The notes under the pieces were generated by a model, which did no database searches, had not been told where the DNA came from, and saw only the letters and a list, made by a program, of their open reading frames with translations. DNA of 16,938 nucleotides, taken from contig JAGHTS010000068.1 in the NCBI GenBank assembly GCA_018065225.1, forward strand, positions 1 through 16,938, given 5' to 3'. Positions 1-8,574 of the stretch are shown here, one piece after another. The stretch is from Candidatus Phascolarctobacterium caballi. GTDB taxonomy: Bacteria > Bacillota > Negativicutes > Acidaminococcales > Acidaminococcaceae. The position numbers were made by a program, and so were the translations under genes. Each line of letters opens with the position of its first letter. The stretch's first letter is position 1.

Positions 1-1
1 C

Positions 2-508
2 GATTTTGATAAAATTAATTTTGAATTGGCAGAGTACAGTGAAAGGTTGGCAGGGCGGAAACAACTGGTAGTTGCCAACAAAATGGATTTGCCGGAGGCA
101 AAAGAAAATTTTGAACGATTAAAAAAATATGTGGAAGCAAAAGGTTATGATATTGTTCAAGTTAGTGCGGCAACCGGCGAAGGATTAAAAAATTTAATGT
201 ATCGGGCTTTTGAACTTATTAAACAATATGTGCCTGAAGAAGATGAGGAACAGTTAGAACGGTTTGATGAAATTGACCCTGACAGTTTTGATATAGCAGT
301 AGGTAATGATACAGATTGGGAAGTTAGGGGTAAGAATATTGAACGGTTGGTTGCGATGACCAATTTTGACAACAGGGAGGCATTATATCGTTTTCAACTT
401 ATTTGGAAAAGGTTGGAAATTGATAAAGCGTTAAAAGAACGTGGCTGTGAAGAAGGGCAGACAGTCAGAATCAGGGATATGGTATTTGAGTATAAGGAGA
501 ATAACTGA
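2..508 (+). CDS. obg: Obg family GTPase, C-terminal part (partial, 5' end outside window)
   Basis: The reading frame is open from base 2, so the gene starts upstream of the window. What is visible is the end of the G domain, with the G4 motif NKMD (bases 80-91) and a G5-type SAATGEG, followed by an acidic linker and the Obg C-terminal (OCT) domain with EVRGKNIERLVAMTNF and a final TVRIRDMVFEY. This arrangement is diagnostic of Obg/CgtA, an essential GTPase that binds the large ribosomal subunit during assembly and is linked to the stringent response. The family's N-terminal glycine-rich Obg fold would lie outside the window. The gene ends in TGA and the next gene starts 2 bases later, so the two are probably co-transcribed. 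A TTG at 26 could be taken for a start, but homology continues upstream of it. Confidence 0.96.
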   Translation, partial: DFDKINFELAEYSERLAGRKQLVVANKMDLPEAKENFERLKKYVEAKGYDIVQVSAATGEGLKNLMYRAFELIKQYVPEEDEEQLERFDEIDPDSFDIAVGNDTDWEVRGKNIERLVAMTNFDNREALYRFQLIWKRLEIDKALKERGCEEGQTVRIRDMVFEYKENN

Positions 509-510
509 CA

Positions 511-1047
511 ATGGAAAACACCGCTGATGAAAAAGAAATATATCGTGAAGAAACTGTAGCAGCCGGTGACCGTAAATTATGGGCAGTGGTGGCATTACTA
601 TTAATATTTTGCCTTTACGGTCTGGAATATTACAATTACACCAAGTTTGGGCAAATCAGTTTAATGGGTTTTGGAATGGACACAGTTATTTTAGGATTGT
701 GGATATGGCGGGTAATGTGGAAATATGAACTCATTTTATATCCCGGACGTTTGGTTGTAATTAGCAGGGGATTGGGAATTACTGGTCATTATGAAGTAGA
801 TTTGTCAAGAACAGAAAGTTATACCGACAAATATGTAAGAAGTTTTTTCCGTAAAACTAAAATTAAAGAATATTATCACAGATATTCTTCACTGGATGCT
901 AATCCACAACGATTGTTGTGCTATACCAAAGGCAAGAAAAATAAATTGACAGGTGTAATATTTAAAGCAAGCGATGAATTTATGAAACAATTGCGTAAAG
1001 AATTACCCGGGAAATTTTTACAATTAACAGAGGGGGTACCTAAATGA
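511..1047 (+). CDS. Unknown membrane protein with possible bacterial PH-like domain
   Basis: I do not recognise this 178-residue protein as a named family. It has a charged N-terminus, then two hydrophobic segments (about residues 23-40 and 48-70), then a mostly polar cytoplasmic-type tail. The tail begins KYELILYPGRLVVISRGLG and ends with a stretch like VIFKASDEFMKQLRKEL. Two transmembrane helices followed by a strand-rich tail with this ending resembles YdbT-type bacterial PH-domain proteins; this is inference from pattern only. It starts 2 bases after the obg stop and overlaps the next gene by 4 bases (ATGA), so the next small membrane protein is probably translationally coupled to it. No catalytic motif is seen. 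Confidence 0.8.
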   Translation: MENTADEKEIYREETVAAGDRKLWAVVALLLIFCLYGLEYYNYTKFGQISLMGFGMDTVILGLWIWRVMWKYELILYPGRLVVISRGLGITGHYEVDLSRTESYTDKYVRSFFRKTKIKEYYHRYSSLDANPQRLLCYTKGKKNKLTGVIFKASDEFMKQLRKELPGKFLQLTEGVPK

Positions 1048-1334
1048 CAGGCATTGAAAATGTTGACGGCCAACTGATTTTGCACCGTTTATTGTTGATT
1101 TGTTTGGGGGCGTTTGTCTACATTTACATAATATCTTTTATTTTAGGACAGGAACGTCGGAATAAGTGGTTTCATAAACGTAAGAAATATACATTTTTCA
1201 ATAAACGGGGATTTCTTGGTGAATATTTGAATTACGGTTACCCTTGTACAATACCGGGTTTTTTGGTGGCAATACTGATGTATGGGGGAATATTTGGGTT
1301 TGGGTACTGGTATATTTTTAAATTCCCTTATTAA
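1044..1334 (+). CDS. Small membrane protein of unknown function
   Basis: This 96-residue protein is rich in Phe, Tyr and Gly. It has two predicted membrane helices (about residues 11-33 and 70-92) flanking a strongly basic loop (RRNKWFHKRKK). The basic loop suggests, by the positive-inside rule, that the loop is cytoplasmic. The start overlaps the stop of the preceding gene (ATGA) and a GGGGG/AGAGGG-like ribosome binding site lies just upstream (about 1030-1036), which supports it as a real gene despite its size. I recognise no family. The coupling suggests it acts with the upstream PH-like membrane protein, but that is inference. Confidence 0.7.
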   Translation: MTGIENVDGQLILHRLLLICLGAFVYIYIISFILGQERRNKWFHKRKKYTFFNKRGFLGEYLNYGYPCTIPGFLVAILMYGGIFGFGYWYIFKFPY

Positions 1335-1368
1335 AACAAACTGAAATATAAGAGCAAGGAGAAAGAAT

Positions 1369-1824
1369 ATGGCAGAAATTTGGGGAATGGTAATGAAACG
1401 TCAGGGTGAAAGGGCAGAAGTTAAAGTTGACAAAACAAGGACTACTGTTGAACATTTGCCCAAATATTTAGATTGCTGGAATCCGATTTCGGCACAAGCA
1501 GGACAAATAGTTGGTGTGGAATATCAGGAATTAAGTGCCGGAAAAGCAAAACTGATTACTTATGGGTTCCCTGTATTGGGGATTTTGGCAGGTTTGGCAT
1601 GTGGTCATAGTGTCGCAACGTTTTTTAAGAAAGACCCTTTGTGGTTTATGATAATTGCTGTGGTGTTATGGTTGGGAGTAACGATCAATTATGCCAGAAT
1701 TTTTCAACGTGATGCTGTGCGTGAGGGGGCACAACCAACTATTGTGGAAATTGAAATGAAAAATATCAAATTTGAGGAAAATACAACAGAACAGGTTGTT
1801 GAAAATAAAGACACTAAAGAATGA
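1369..1824 (+). CDS. RseC/MucC-family membrane protein lacking the cysteine cluster
   Basis: This 151-residue protein fits the RseC (SoxR-reducing system / sigma-E regulator) layout: a short N-terminal beta-type domain (GMVMKRQGERAEVKV), a QIVGVEYQ segment like the family's 'GD.V.V' strand, two membrane helices (about residues 62-78 and 91-107), and a charged tail. RseC proteins normally carry several N-terminal cysteines; here only Cys36 is present in that domain, so an iron-sulfur or redox role is doubtful. An AAGGAG site (about 1354-1359) lies ahead of the ATG, one of the better ribosome binding sites in the window. The stop TGA overlaps the maf start (ATGA). In Bacillota the family's role is unclear; in some genomes it accompanies Rnf or SoxR-reducing genes, which are not seen here. 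Confidence 0.72.
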   Translation: MAEIWGMVMKRQGERAEVKVDKTRTTVEHLPKYLDCWNPISAQAGQIVGVEYQELSAGKAKLITYGFPVLGILAGLACGHSVATFFKKDPLWFMIIAVVLWLGVTINYARIFQRDAVREGAQPTIVEIEMKNIKFEENTTEQVVENKDTKE

Positions 1825-2393
1825 GAATTATTTTAGCAAGCCAGTCACCAAGACGGCAGGAACTGTTGCGTAAAGCAGGATACAAATTGGCAGTATGCCC
1901 GGCACATTTTGAGGAAATTGGAAATATTGTAAATAATGCCAAAGAAGTGGTAAGTGTTAATGCAAAGGGCAAGTGCATGGAAATCGTCCGGCAAATGGGG
2001 GATGAAATTCCTGTATTAGGTGCAGATACTGTGGTAGTACTTGATGGTGAAATCATTGGTAAACCTAAGGATGCAGCAGATGCAAAAGTAACATTAAAAC
2101 ATTTGTCAGGCAGAAAGCATGATGTATTAACAGGTATGGTGATTGCTTATCGGGGAGAGATATTAAGCAAAGTCAGTAAAACAGAGATGTATTTTAAAAA
2201 GTTAACTGACGAACAGATAGACAGATATGTGGCAACAGGCAAACCGTTAGATAAGGCAGGAAGTTATGGCATACAAGATGACGATGGCTTTATGATAGAT
2301 CATTTTGTTGGCAGTTATGATAATGTTATCGGTTTAGATGTTATGGCAGTAGATAATATGTTGAAGGAGTTGAAAGTAGGACAGAATGACTAA
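1821..2393 (+). CDS. maf: Maf nucleotide pyrophosphatase (dTTP/UTP type)
   Basis: This 190-residue protein is full length for Maf, a cytoplasmic enzyme that hydrolyses non-canonical or excess nucleoside triphosphates to the monophosphate plus pyrophosphate; it was first described as an inhibitor of septation. The N-terminal signature SQSPRR (residues 7-12) binds phosphate, GADT (67-70) contains the catalytic Asp69, and KAGSYGIQ (145-152) is the substrate-pocket motif typical of the YhdE-like dTTP/UTP subfamily; the subfamily call is from motif memory. The start overlaps the preceding stop, and the end overlaps radC by 8 bases. The maf-radC-mreB order is a widely conserved arrangement in Bacillota. 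Confidence 0.94.
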   Translation: MRIILASQSPRRQELLRKAGYKLAVCPAHFEEIGNIVNNAKEVVSVNAKGKCMEIVRQMGDEIPVLGADTVVVLDGEIIGKPKDAADAKVTLKHLSGRKHDVLTGMVIAYRGEILSKVSKTEMYFKKLTDEQIDRYVATGKPLDKAGSYGIQDDDGFMIDHFVGSYDNVIGLDVMAVDNMLKELKVGQND

Positions 2394-3066
2394 ACCTAAA
2401 GAAGGCAAAGAGGAATGGCCAAGAGAACGTTTGGAAAGATTGGGGGCAGCCAGTTTAAGTGACAGTGAAATCATTGCAATTTTATTGTGTACGGGGTATA
2501 GAGGTAAAAGTGTTTTAGAGTTTGCTGACGAATTAACAGCTAATGGGCGTTTATATACCGAATTGGCGCACATGAATACAGTGCAGGAATTTAAGCGTAT
2601 CAAAGGATTGGGTGGCGAACATAAATCTTCTGTGTTGTTGGCGGCGATTGAGTTGGGAAGACGTATTGCCAAAAAAACAAGATTTACGCAAAAATCCATT
2701 TCCAAACCTGAAGATGTATATAATTTATTAGCCCCAGATTTGCGTGATGAGGTGCAGGAACATTTTTATGTGTTAGGATTGAATAATAAAAACAAGTTAT
2801 TAGGTGTTCGGGAAATTTCTAAAGGTACGTTAAATGGTTCACTGGTACATCAACGGGAAGTTTTTAAACAGGCTGTTTTATTTAATGCAGCAAAAATAAT
2901 AGTAGTGCATAATCATCCAAGTGGTGAACCGTCACCAAGTCAGGACGACAGAAATGTTACAAGAATGTTGTATGATGCCGGAAATGTTATGAATATACCA
3001 TTAGCGGATCATGTCATTATTGGAGATGGAGAATATTATAGTTTTTCTGATAATGGTCTTATATAA
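2386..3066 (+). CDS. radC: RadC family JAB-domain protein
   Basis: This 226-residue protein is full length for RadC (UPF0758). The N-terminal half contains a helix-hairpin-helix-like segment (IKGLGG, residues 72-77, running into LLAAIELGRR). The C-terminal half is a JAB/JAMM metalloprotease-like domain, with Glu125 in EHFYVL and the zinc motif HNHPSGEPSPSQDD (His175, His177, Asp188). The historical link to DNA repair was withdrawn in E. coli and the true substrate is unknown; the metal ligands are intact here. It begins within the end of maf in another frame, so the two are likely co-translated. The gap to mreB is only 53 bases. Confidence 0.95.
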   Translation: MTKPKEGKEEWPRERLERLGAASLSDSEIIAILLCTGYRGKSVLEFADELTANGRLYTELAHMNTVQEFKRIKGLGGEHKSSVLLAAIELGRRIAKKTRFTQKSISKPEDVYNLLAPDLRDEVQEHFYVLGLNNKNKLLGVREISKGTLNGSLVHQREVFKQAVLFNAAKIIVVHNHPSGEPSPSQDDRNVTRMLYDAGNVMNIPLADHVIIGDGEYYSFSDNGLI

Positions 3067-3119
3067 AAAGCAAGTATTAGCAAGTAATACCAGTTTGAAA
3101 AAGATAATGGAGGGTGAAA

Positions 3120-4163
3120 ATGAATTCAAAATTTTCTTTTTTTAATTTTTTCAATAAAATGTCCGAAGATATGGGTATTGATTTGGGAACAGCAAATACA
3201 TTGGTTCATGTTAAAAACAGAGGTATAGTTATACGTGAGCCATCAGTAGTTGCAATAGAAATCAATACAAATGAAGTTTTGGCTATTGGTGCGGAAGCAA
3301 AGAGAATGTTGGGACGTGCTCCGGGGAATATTATGCCGGTACGTCCGATGCGTGACGGTGTAATTAGTGATTATGAAACCGCTCAGGCAATGCTTAAATA
3401 TTTTATCAAACGGGCAATGAGAAAAAACACATTTATCCGTCCAAGGGTTTTGGTTGGTGTACCAAGTGGCGTTACAGAAGTACAAAAGCGTGCAGTAATT
3501 GATGCGGCATTGGAGGCAGGCGCACGTGAGGCATATTTAATTGAAGAGCCAATGGCAGCTGCAATAGGGGCAGGCTTACCGGTGCAAGATGCTTGGGGAA
3601 ATGTAATTGTTGATATTGGTGGCGGTACATGTGAAGTGGCAGTCATTTCCTTAGGGGGTATTGTTGAAAAAATAAGTGTTCATGCCGGTGGCGATGCATT
3701 AGATAAGGCGATACAACTATTTATAAGAAAAAAATATGATTTGTTAATCGGTGAACGCACTGCAGAAGAAATCAAAATAGAAGTTGGTGATGCAATGTAT
3801 AGTGACAATCCGTTAAAAATGGAAATATGCGGGCGGGATTTACGTACGGGATTACCAAAAAATTTAGTGGTAACGTCAAATGATGTTTGCGAAGCAATTG
3901 ATGAACCTGTACGTGTAATAGTGAATGCAGTGATAAGTACATTGGAAAAAACACCACCGGAATTGGCTGCTGACATAATGTCAAACGGCATTATTATGAC
4001 AGGCGGTACATCATTGTTGCGCAATTTGGACAGGTTTATTTCCTCAGAGACAAAGATACCCGTATTCGTGTCAGAAGATGCATTGAGCTGCGTTGCGCTT
4101 GGTACTGGTGTGGTAGTAGAAAATATCGATGCATATAGGAAAGGCTTTTTGATAGAAAGCTGA
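3120..4163 (+). CDS. mreB: Rod shape-determining actin homologue MreB
   Basis: MreB forms membrane-bound actin-like filaments that orient side-wall synthesis. The phosphate-1 motif DLGTANTLV, the EEPMAAAIGAGLPV segment, the phosphate-2 motif VDIGGGTCEVAVISLGG and the adenosine motif MTGGTSLLRNL are all present. I place the start at ATG 3120 (347 residues): GGAGG at 3109-3113 lies six bases before it, whereas the in-frame GTG at 3114 overlaps that site. The N-terminus has a Phe-rich stretch (FSFFNFF), which would suit membrane attachment as in other MreB proteins. It stops with TGA followed directly by TAA. mreC begins 5 bases later with no strong ribosome binding site, suggesting coupling. 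Confidence 0.97.
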   Translation: MNSKFSFFNFFNKMSEDMGIDLGTANTLVHVKNRGIVIREPSVVAIEINTNEVLAIGAEAKRMLGRAPGNIMPVRPMRDGVISDYETAQAMLKYFIKRAMRKNTFIRPRVLVGVPSGVTEVQKRAVIDAALEAGAREAYLIEEPMAAAIGAGLPVQDAWGNVIVDIGGGTCEVAVISLGGIVEKISVHAGGDALDKAIQLFIRKKYDLLIGERTAEEIKIEVGDAMYSDNPLKMEICGRDLRTGLPKNLVVTSNDVCEAIDEPVRVIVNAVISTLEKTPPELAADIMSNGIIMTGGTSLLRNLDRFISSETKIPVFVSEDALSCVALGTGVVVENIDAYRKGFLIES

Positions 4164-4168
4164 TAATT

Positions 4169-5026
4169 ATGAATAAAAGATTTATGACGTTAATATTAGT
4201 GGCTGTTACCTTATCAGCAATATTGATATTGGCAATAGCAGGAGGACGTCGTTTCCCGTTAGTTAATCAAACTGTGGCAGCAGTGGTTTTACCAATAGAA
4301 GAAGGTATTAATACCGTTTTACATGGTGGTGACAGCATACGTGATTTTGGCCGGGCACTATTGTTCTTGAGAAATAGAAATGAATTTTTAGAACAGGAAA
4401 ACAGAAAATTACGGGAAGATAATGTAGATTTAGTTCTGCTGCGTTCGGAAAATAAAGCTTTACGAAATTTATTGGAATATAAAAAATCGCATAAAGGACA
4501 AAAATTGCTGGCAGCAAAAGTAATAGCCGGTAATTTTGGAGATTTACGGGATGCGGTTTATATAAATGTCGGTAAAACAGATAAAATTGAAAAGGATATG
4601 TTGGTTGTTACTGAAGATGGTATTGTTGGGTTGGTGAATGATATTTATGACAATTATGCAAGAGTAATTTTGATTTCTAATCCTGAATGCAGGATTGGTG
4701 TTAAAGTTCTTCGGACAGATATCAAAACATCTGGAGTTATACATGGGATACATGAAACAAACAACACGCTGTTGATGGAACATATTGCCAGAGAAGCGGA
4801 CATAAAAAATGATGATATTATAGTTACAAACGGGTATAGCGGGAAACATCCTAAAAATATTTATGTGGGGAAGGTTTTATCAGTGCAAATGGATGCTGCC
4901 GGGTTGGTAAAAGAAGCAAATATAGATCCGTATGTAGATTTAGACAGAGTAGAATATGTATTTGTGATTACTGATTTTGTGGACAAGGTGAATTTGGATA
5001 CATATGAAACAGGGAAGAAGTTATGA
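4169..5026 (+). CDS. mreC: Rod shape-determining protein MreC
   Basis: This 285-residue bitopic membrane protein has the MreC layout: one N-terminal membrane helix (about residues 5-25), an extracellular coiled coil (about 66-106, rich in Glu, Leu, Asn and Arg, including FLEQENRKLREDN), then the two beta-barrel lobes (about 110-275) with DAVYINVGKTDKIEKDM and GIVGLVNDIYDNYARV. MreC links cytoplasmic MreB to PBP2 and RodA and activates the pair. The ribosome binding site is weak, so translation probably depends on the ribosome leaving mreB. The final ATGA overlaps the mreD start. Confidence 0.95.
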   Translation: MNKRFMTLILVAVTLSAILILAIAGGRRFPLVNQTVAAVVLPIEEGINTVLHGGDSIRDFGRALLFLRNRNEFLEQENRKLREDNVDLVLLRSENKALRNLLEYKKSHKGQKLLAAKVIAGNFGDLRDAVYINVGKTDKIEKDMLVVTEDGIVGLVNDIYDNYARVILISNPECRIGVKVLRTDIKTSGVIHGIHETNNTLLMEHIAREADIKNDDIIVTNGYSGKHPKNIYVGKVLSVQMDAAGLVKEANIDPYVDLDRVEYVFVITDFVDKVNLDTYETGKKL

Positions 5027-5637
5027 GAAAACTTATATGGATAGCAGTTTTTATTGTATTTTTTCTAATGCAAGGTTCATTATGGTTAATTTGGCCACAA
5101 TGGCCTTCATTTGATGTTCTGTTGCCGTTAATATATTTTTTCTCTTTGATGTATGGTGAAATTGCTGGCTTTTTAGCTGGTTTTTTTGTTGGCTTTTTGC
5201 AAGATGCAATGATTCCCGGATTTTGGGGATTTCATATGTTTACACGTAGTTTAGTCGGGTATGGAATGGGTGTGATAAAAGAAAGAGTGTTTAGTGATGA
5301 ATATGTGGCACATATTCCTGTAATTGGAGTATTGAGTATGTTAGTAAAAGTATCAGCAATACCTTTATGCTTATCGGGAATATCTTCTTTTCAATTTTTG
5401 CCAAACTATTTATGGGATAGCGTGGGATACATTATTATGAATATGCTTTTGGGTATTCCTGTGTTTTGGGCGGTAAAGAAAATTACACAGTGGGTAACTG
5501 ATGGTGAAACTATTTATGAAGCGGTGGCTAAAGATGAAAGAAATAAATTACGTCAGGAATATAGAAAATCACAAGATGGGTTAAGATATAAACGGGAATA
5601 TTCAGATAATATGAATAGTAAGGATGAAAATATATAA
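5023..5637 (+). CDS. mreD: Rod shape-determining membrane protein MreD
   Basis: This 204-residue polytopic protein has about five hydrophobic segments, including a run near PLIYFFSLMYGEIAGFLAGFF and the conserved-type GFLQDAMIPGFWGFHMF, a signature area of MreD. It sits between mreC and PBP2 as expected. It is somewhat longer than many MreD proteins because of a highly charged C-terminal tail of about 40 residues (from about residue 165, rich in Lys, Arg, Glu and Asp). The tail is probably cytoplasmic and I cannot assign it a role. The start overlaps the mreC stop and the gene ends two bases before PBP2. Confidence 0.93.
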   Translation: MRKLIWIAVFIVFFLMQGSLWLIWPQWPSFDVLLPLIYFFSLMYGEIAGFLAGFFVGFLQDAMIPGFWGFHMFTRSLVGYGMGVIKERVFSDEYVAHIPVIGVLSMLVKVSAIPLCLSGISSFQFLPNYLWDSVGYIIMNMLLGIPVFWAVKKITQWVTDGETIYEAVAKDERNKLRQEYRKSQDGLRYKREYSDNMNSKDENI

Positions 5638-5639
5638 CA

Positions 5640-7460
5640 ATGATTTTTATACGGGAAAAAGTTATAAAAAGATTGCGAGTTTTTTCTTTTATTTGCGGTG
5701 TATTTTTTTGTATATTGTTTGCAAGGGTCATATATATGCAATTGATACATGGGAATTATTATTTGTCACAATCTGATGAAAACCGGTTAAGACAGACTAA
5801 AATTTTTGCTGCAAGAGGAATGATTTATGATTCAAAGGGGAGGGAACTAGTTAATAATTACCCGGGTTATGCAATAGCATTACAAAGACGAAAAAGTTAT
5901 TCTGATGACTTGTTAGAAAGGTTAAGCAGGGTTGTTGGTTTGTCAGTAGAGATGATAAAGGCAAGAATTCAGCAGAATAAAGATAGTTATGAGCCAATTA
6001 TTTTAAGAACACATATAACTCCACAGATGTTAACGAAGTTTGAAGAAGAAAGAAAAAATTTGAGTAATGTTTTACTGATGGTGTATCCTGAAAGAAAATA
6101 TATTTATAATAATTTTGGTGTACATACAATTGGATATGTTGGTGAAGTTAGCGAGTATGAAATTGAAAATAAATTATATAATGATGTTACTGTCGGCAGT
6201 ATTGTCGGTAAAAGTGGCTTAGAAAAATATTATGATAAGGTTTTGAGGGGTGTTGATGGATATACTTTAGAAGAAGTTGATGTAACAGGTTCTGTTGTAA
6301 GAAATTATGATAATGTCAGACCGGAACCTGGTAAAAGTTTGCATTTAACCATTGATTATGAAATGCAAAAAAAACTTGAGAATTTTACAAAACGCCATTT
6401 AGAAAATTTACGTCGCACAAAGAAAGCACCAAATGCTTATGCGGCAGCTGTTGTGGCGTTAGACCCACGTTCTGGTGCTATAAGGGCATTGTTGAGTGTC
6501 CCTGATTATAATCCCAATTTTTTTGTTGAAGGGATGACAGAAAAACAATGGAATACAATTAACACAGACCCCAATTTGCCACAGTTAAACAGGGTAATAG
6601 CCGGAGAATATCCACCGGGTTCTACATTTAAAATTGTTACAGGTTCGGCGGCATTTGAGCAAAAAAAAGTTACATTAGATGAATTGATTTATGACGGAGG
6701 ATTTCATCCGTTGGTGCCAACTATGCGTAACGCAGGGGGAGAAGTATTAGGGTGGCTAAATTTTATACGTGGGTTGGCTATGTCAGATAATGTTTATTTC
6801 TATGAATTGGCAAATCGTGTTGGTATTGATATTATTTCCAAGTATGCCCGTATTTATGGTTTCGGAAAATTAACGGGGATAGATTTGCCTGATGAATCAA
6901 AAGGATTGGTTGCTTCTAAGGAAGTTAAACGTAAGATTTGGAATGAAGGTTGGCGTTTGGGAGACACTTTTAATGCCGCAATTGGGCAAGGATTTAATTT
7001 GTCAACGCCGTTACAACTTGCAGTAATGTTAAGTTCTGTTGCTAATGGGGGTATACATTATCAGCCATATTTAGTTGAAAATATTACAAATCCTGACGGG
7101 ACGGTTTTTCAAATTCCAAAACGGACAGAAGCAAAGCATATAGATGTTTCTCAAACAACATTGAATTATATGCAGCAGGGAATGAGTGCGACTACAAGGG
7201 AAGGTGGTACAGCGGCTTATTTTCGTACATTGCCAAAACCAATTGCGGGGAAAACAGGTACAGCGGAAAACTCTCATGGGCGGGATCATGGATTGTTTGT
7301 TGCTTATGGTCCGGTAGATAATCCGGAATTATGTGTAGTGGCAATAGTTGAACAAGGTGGTTATGGGTCTGTATCAGCGGGACCGATTGTATATCATATT
7401 TTTGAAGAATATTTTCGTGAACGTGGCTGGTTACCCAAACATAAAAGCTTAAAAGCATAA
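5640..7460 (+). CDS. mrdA: Penicillin-binding protein 2 (elongasome class B transpeptidase)
   Basis: This 606-residue class B PBP cross-links peptidoglycan during side-wall growth, together with RodA. One N-terminal membrane anchor (about residues 10-34) is followed by the pedestal domain (AARGMIYDSKGREL at 57-70; IVGKSGLEKYYD at 188-199). The transpeptidase domain has STFK (Ser328 nucleophile, Lys331), SDN (382-384) and KTGT (538-541), all intact, so an active and beta-lactam-sensitive enzyme is expected. No PASTA domain is seen. It lies between mreD and rodA, the standard rod operon position, which decides mrdA rather than ftsI. Confidence 0.95.
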   Translation: MIFIREKVIKRLRVFSFICGVFFCILFARVIYMQLIHGNYYLSQSDENRLRQTKIFAARGMIYDSKGRELVNNYPGYAIALQRRKSYSDDLLERLSRVVGLSVEMIKARIQQNKDSYEPIILRTHITPQMLTKFEEERKNLSNVLLMVYPERKYIYNNFGVHTIGYVGEVSEYEIENKLYNDVTVGSIVGKSGLEKYYDKVLRGVDGYTLEEVDVTGSVVRNYDNVRPEPGKSLHLTIDYEMQKKLENFTKRHLENLRRTKKAPNAYAAAVVALDPRSGAIRALLSVPDYNPNFFVEGMTEKQWNTINTDPNLPQLNRVIAGEYPPGSTFKIVTGSAAFEQKKVTLDELIYDGGFHPLVPTMRNAGGEVLGWLNFIRGLAMSDNVYFYELANRVGIDIISKYARIYGFGKLTGIDLPDESKGLVASKEVKRKIWNEGWRLGDTFNAAIGQGFNLSTPLQLAVMLSSVANGGIHYQPYLVENITNPDGTVFQIPKRTEAKHIDVSQTTLNYMQQGMSATTREGGTAAYFRTLPKPIAGKTGTAENSHGRDHGLFVAYGPVDNPELCVVAIVEQGGYGSVSAGPIVYHIFEEYFRERGWLPKHKSLKA

Positions 7461-7466
7461 GATATT

Positions 7467-8573
7467 ATGAGTATAAAAGAAATTGTACAAAAAATTGATT
7501 GGTTATTAGTTATTGCGGTGTTTGCACTTGTATTTTTTGGATTAATGTTGATATATAGTGCTACATATAATTATGCTCAAACTGCTCAAAGCTGGCATAT
7601 GCAAAGGCAAATAGTTTTTTTTATAATTGGCGTGGCTTTAACTGGTTGTTCTTTAGCATTTGATTATCGGGGACTAAAACAATATATGACTTACATATAT
7701 GGAGTTAATGTTTTAATGCTTTTAGTTGTTATGTTTTTTGGGCATAGTCAATTGGGTGCACAAAGATGGTTGCAAATAAGTTCATTTAGTTTTCAACCAT
7801 CAGAATTTTCAAAATTGTTTATGATTGTTTGTTTAGCTGCTTTTATGGAACATCGTATTGAGTGGTTGGAGGATTTTGCTGATTACATAAAAGTGTTCGG
7901 ATTTATTTTTATCCCTTTTATTTTGGTTTTAAGACAACCGGATTTGGGAACAAGTTTGTGTTTGATAGCCATTTTGTTAGGGATGATATTTATTAGCGGG
8001 TTCCGTTATGAGTGGATGATAAAAGTTGTAATTTCACTTTTGGCTTTAGCCCCTGCTATATGGAATTTTGTTTTACAAGATTATCAAAAGTCGCGTATAA
8101 TGGTTTTTTTAAATCCGGAAATTGATCCTTTTGGCAGTGGATATCATGTAATACAATCTAAGATAGCTATTGGTTCTGGTAGTTGGTTTGGTAAAGGATG
8201 GTTGGCTGGCACTCAATCACAATTAAATTTTTTGCCGGAAAATCATACAGATTTTATATTTGCGGTGGCTGGGGAAGAATTTGGGTTTATTGGTGTAAGT
8301 GTTATTTTATTTTTGTATGCGATAATTATATGGCGTGGCATTCGTATAGCATTAAAAGCGGAAGATAATTTTGGTGTATTATTGGCTGTTGGGATAACAA
8401 GCATGTTTATGTTTCATATTTTGGTTAATATTGGGATGACAATAGGCATTATGCCTGTAACTGGCGTTCCGTTACCATTTTTGTCATATGGGGTTTCATC
8501 CTTGCTTACAAATATTATGGGGGTAGCATTACTTTTGAATATTTCTGCAAGAAATGTTAAGTTAAAATTTTAA
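7467..8573 (+). CDS. rodA: SEDS peptidoglycan glycosyltransferase RodA
   Basis: This 368-residue polytopic protein (about ten membrane helices) polymerises lipid II during elongation. Family signatures are present: GAQRWLQI...FQPSEFSKLF (about 97-118), RQPDLGTS (156-163), GKGWLAGTQSQLNFLPENHTDF with the presumed catalytic Asp262, and the C-terminal GVPLPFLSYGVSS (about 333-345). In the last motif the usual second Gly of SYGGSS is Val344-adjacent (SYGVSS), a small departure from the common form. The ribosome binding site is poor, and coupling to the PBP2 gene six bases upstream is likely. Pairing with PBP2 makes RodA the best name. Confidence 0.95.
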   Translation: MSIKEIVQKIDWLLVIAVFALVFFGLMLIYSATYNYAQTAQSWHMQRQIVFFIIGVALTGCSLAFDYRGLKQYMTYIYGVNVLMLLVVMFFGHSQLGAQRWLQISSFSFQPSEFSKLFMIVCLAAFMEHRIEWLEDFADYIKVFGFIFIPFILVLRQPDLGTSLCLIAILLGMIFISGFRYEWMIKVVISLLALAPAIWNFVLQDYQKSRIMVFLNPEIDPFGSGYHVIQSKIAIGSGSWFGKGWLAGTQSQLNFLPENHTDFIFAVAGEEFGFIGVSVILFLYAIIIWRGIRIALKAEDNFGVLLAVGITSMFMFHILVNIGMTIGIMPVTGVPLPFLSYGVSSLLTNIMGVALLLNISARNVKLKF

Positions 8574-8574
8574 A

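Noticed and set aside
3074..3090. Inverted repeat GTATTA/TAATAC between radC and mreB
   Set aside because: Only six AT-rich pairs and no T-run follows, so neither a terminator nor a convincing operator can be supported; no good promoter was found in the 53-base gap.
3114..3119. GTG at 3114 as the mreB start
   Set aside because: It overlaps the GGAGG ribosome binding site; ATG 3120 has correct spacing.
7071..7458. Opposite-strand open frames, here and elsewhere (e.g. 3680-4024, 15404-15760)
   Set aside because: All lie within strongly conserved + strand genes, have no ribosome binding sites or recognisable products, and are shadow frames.
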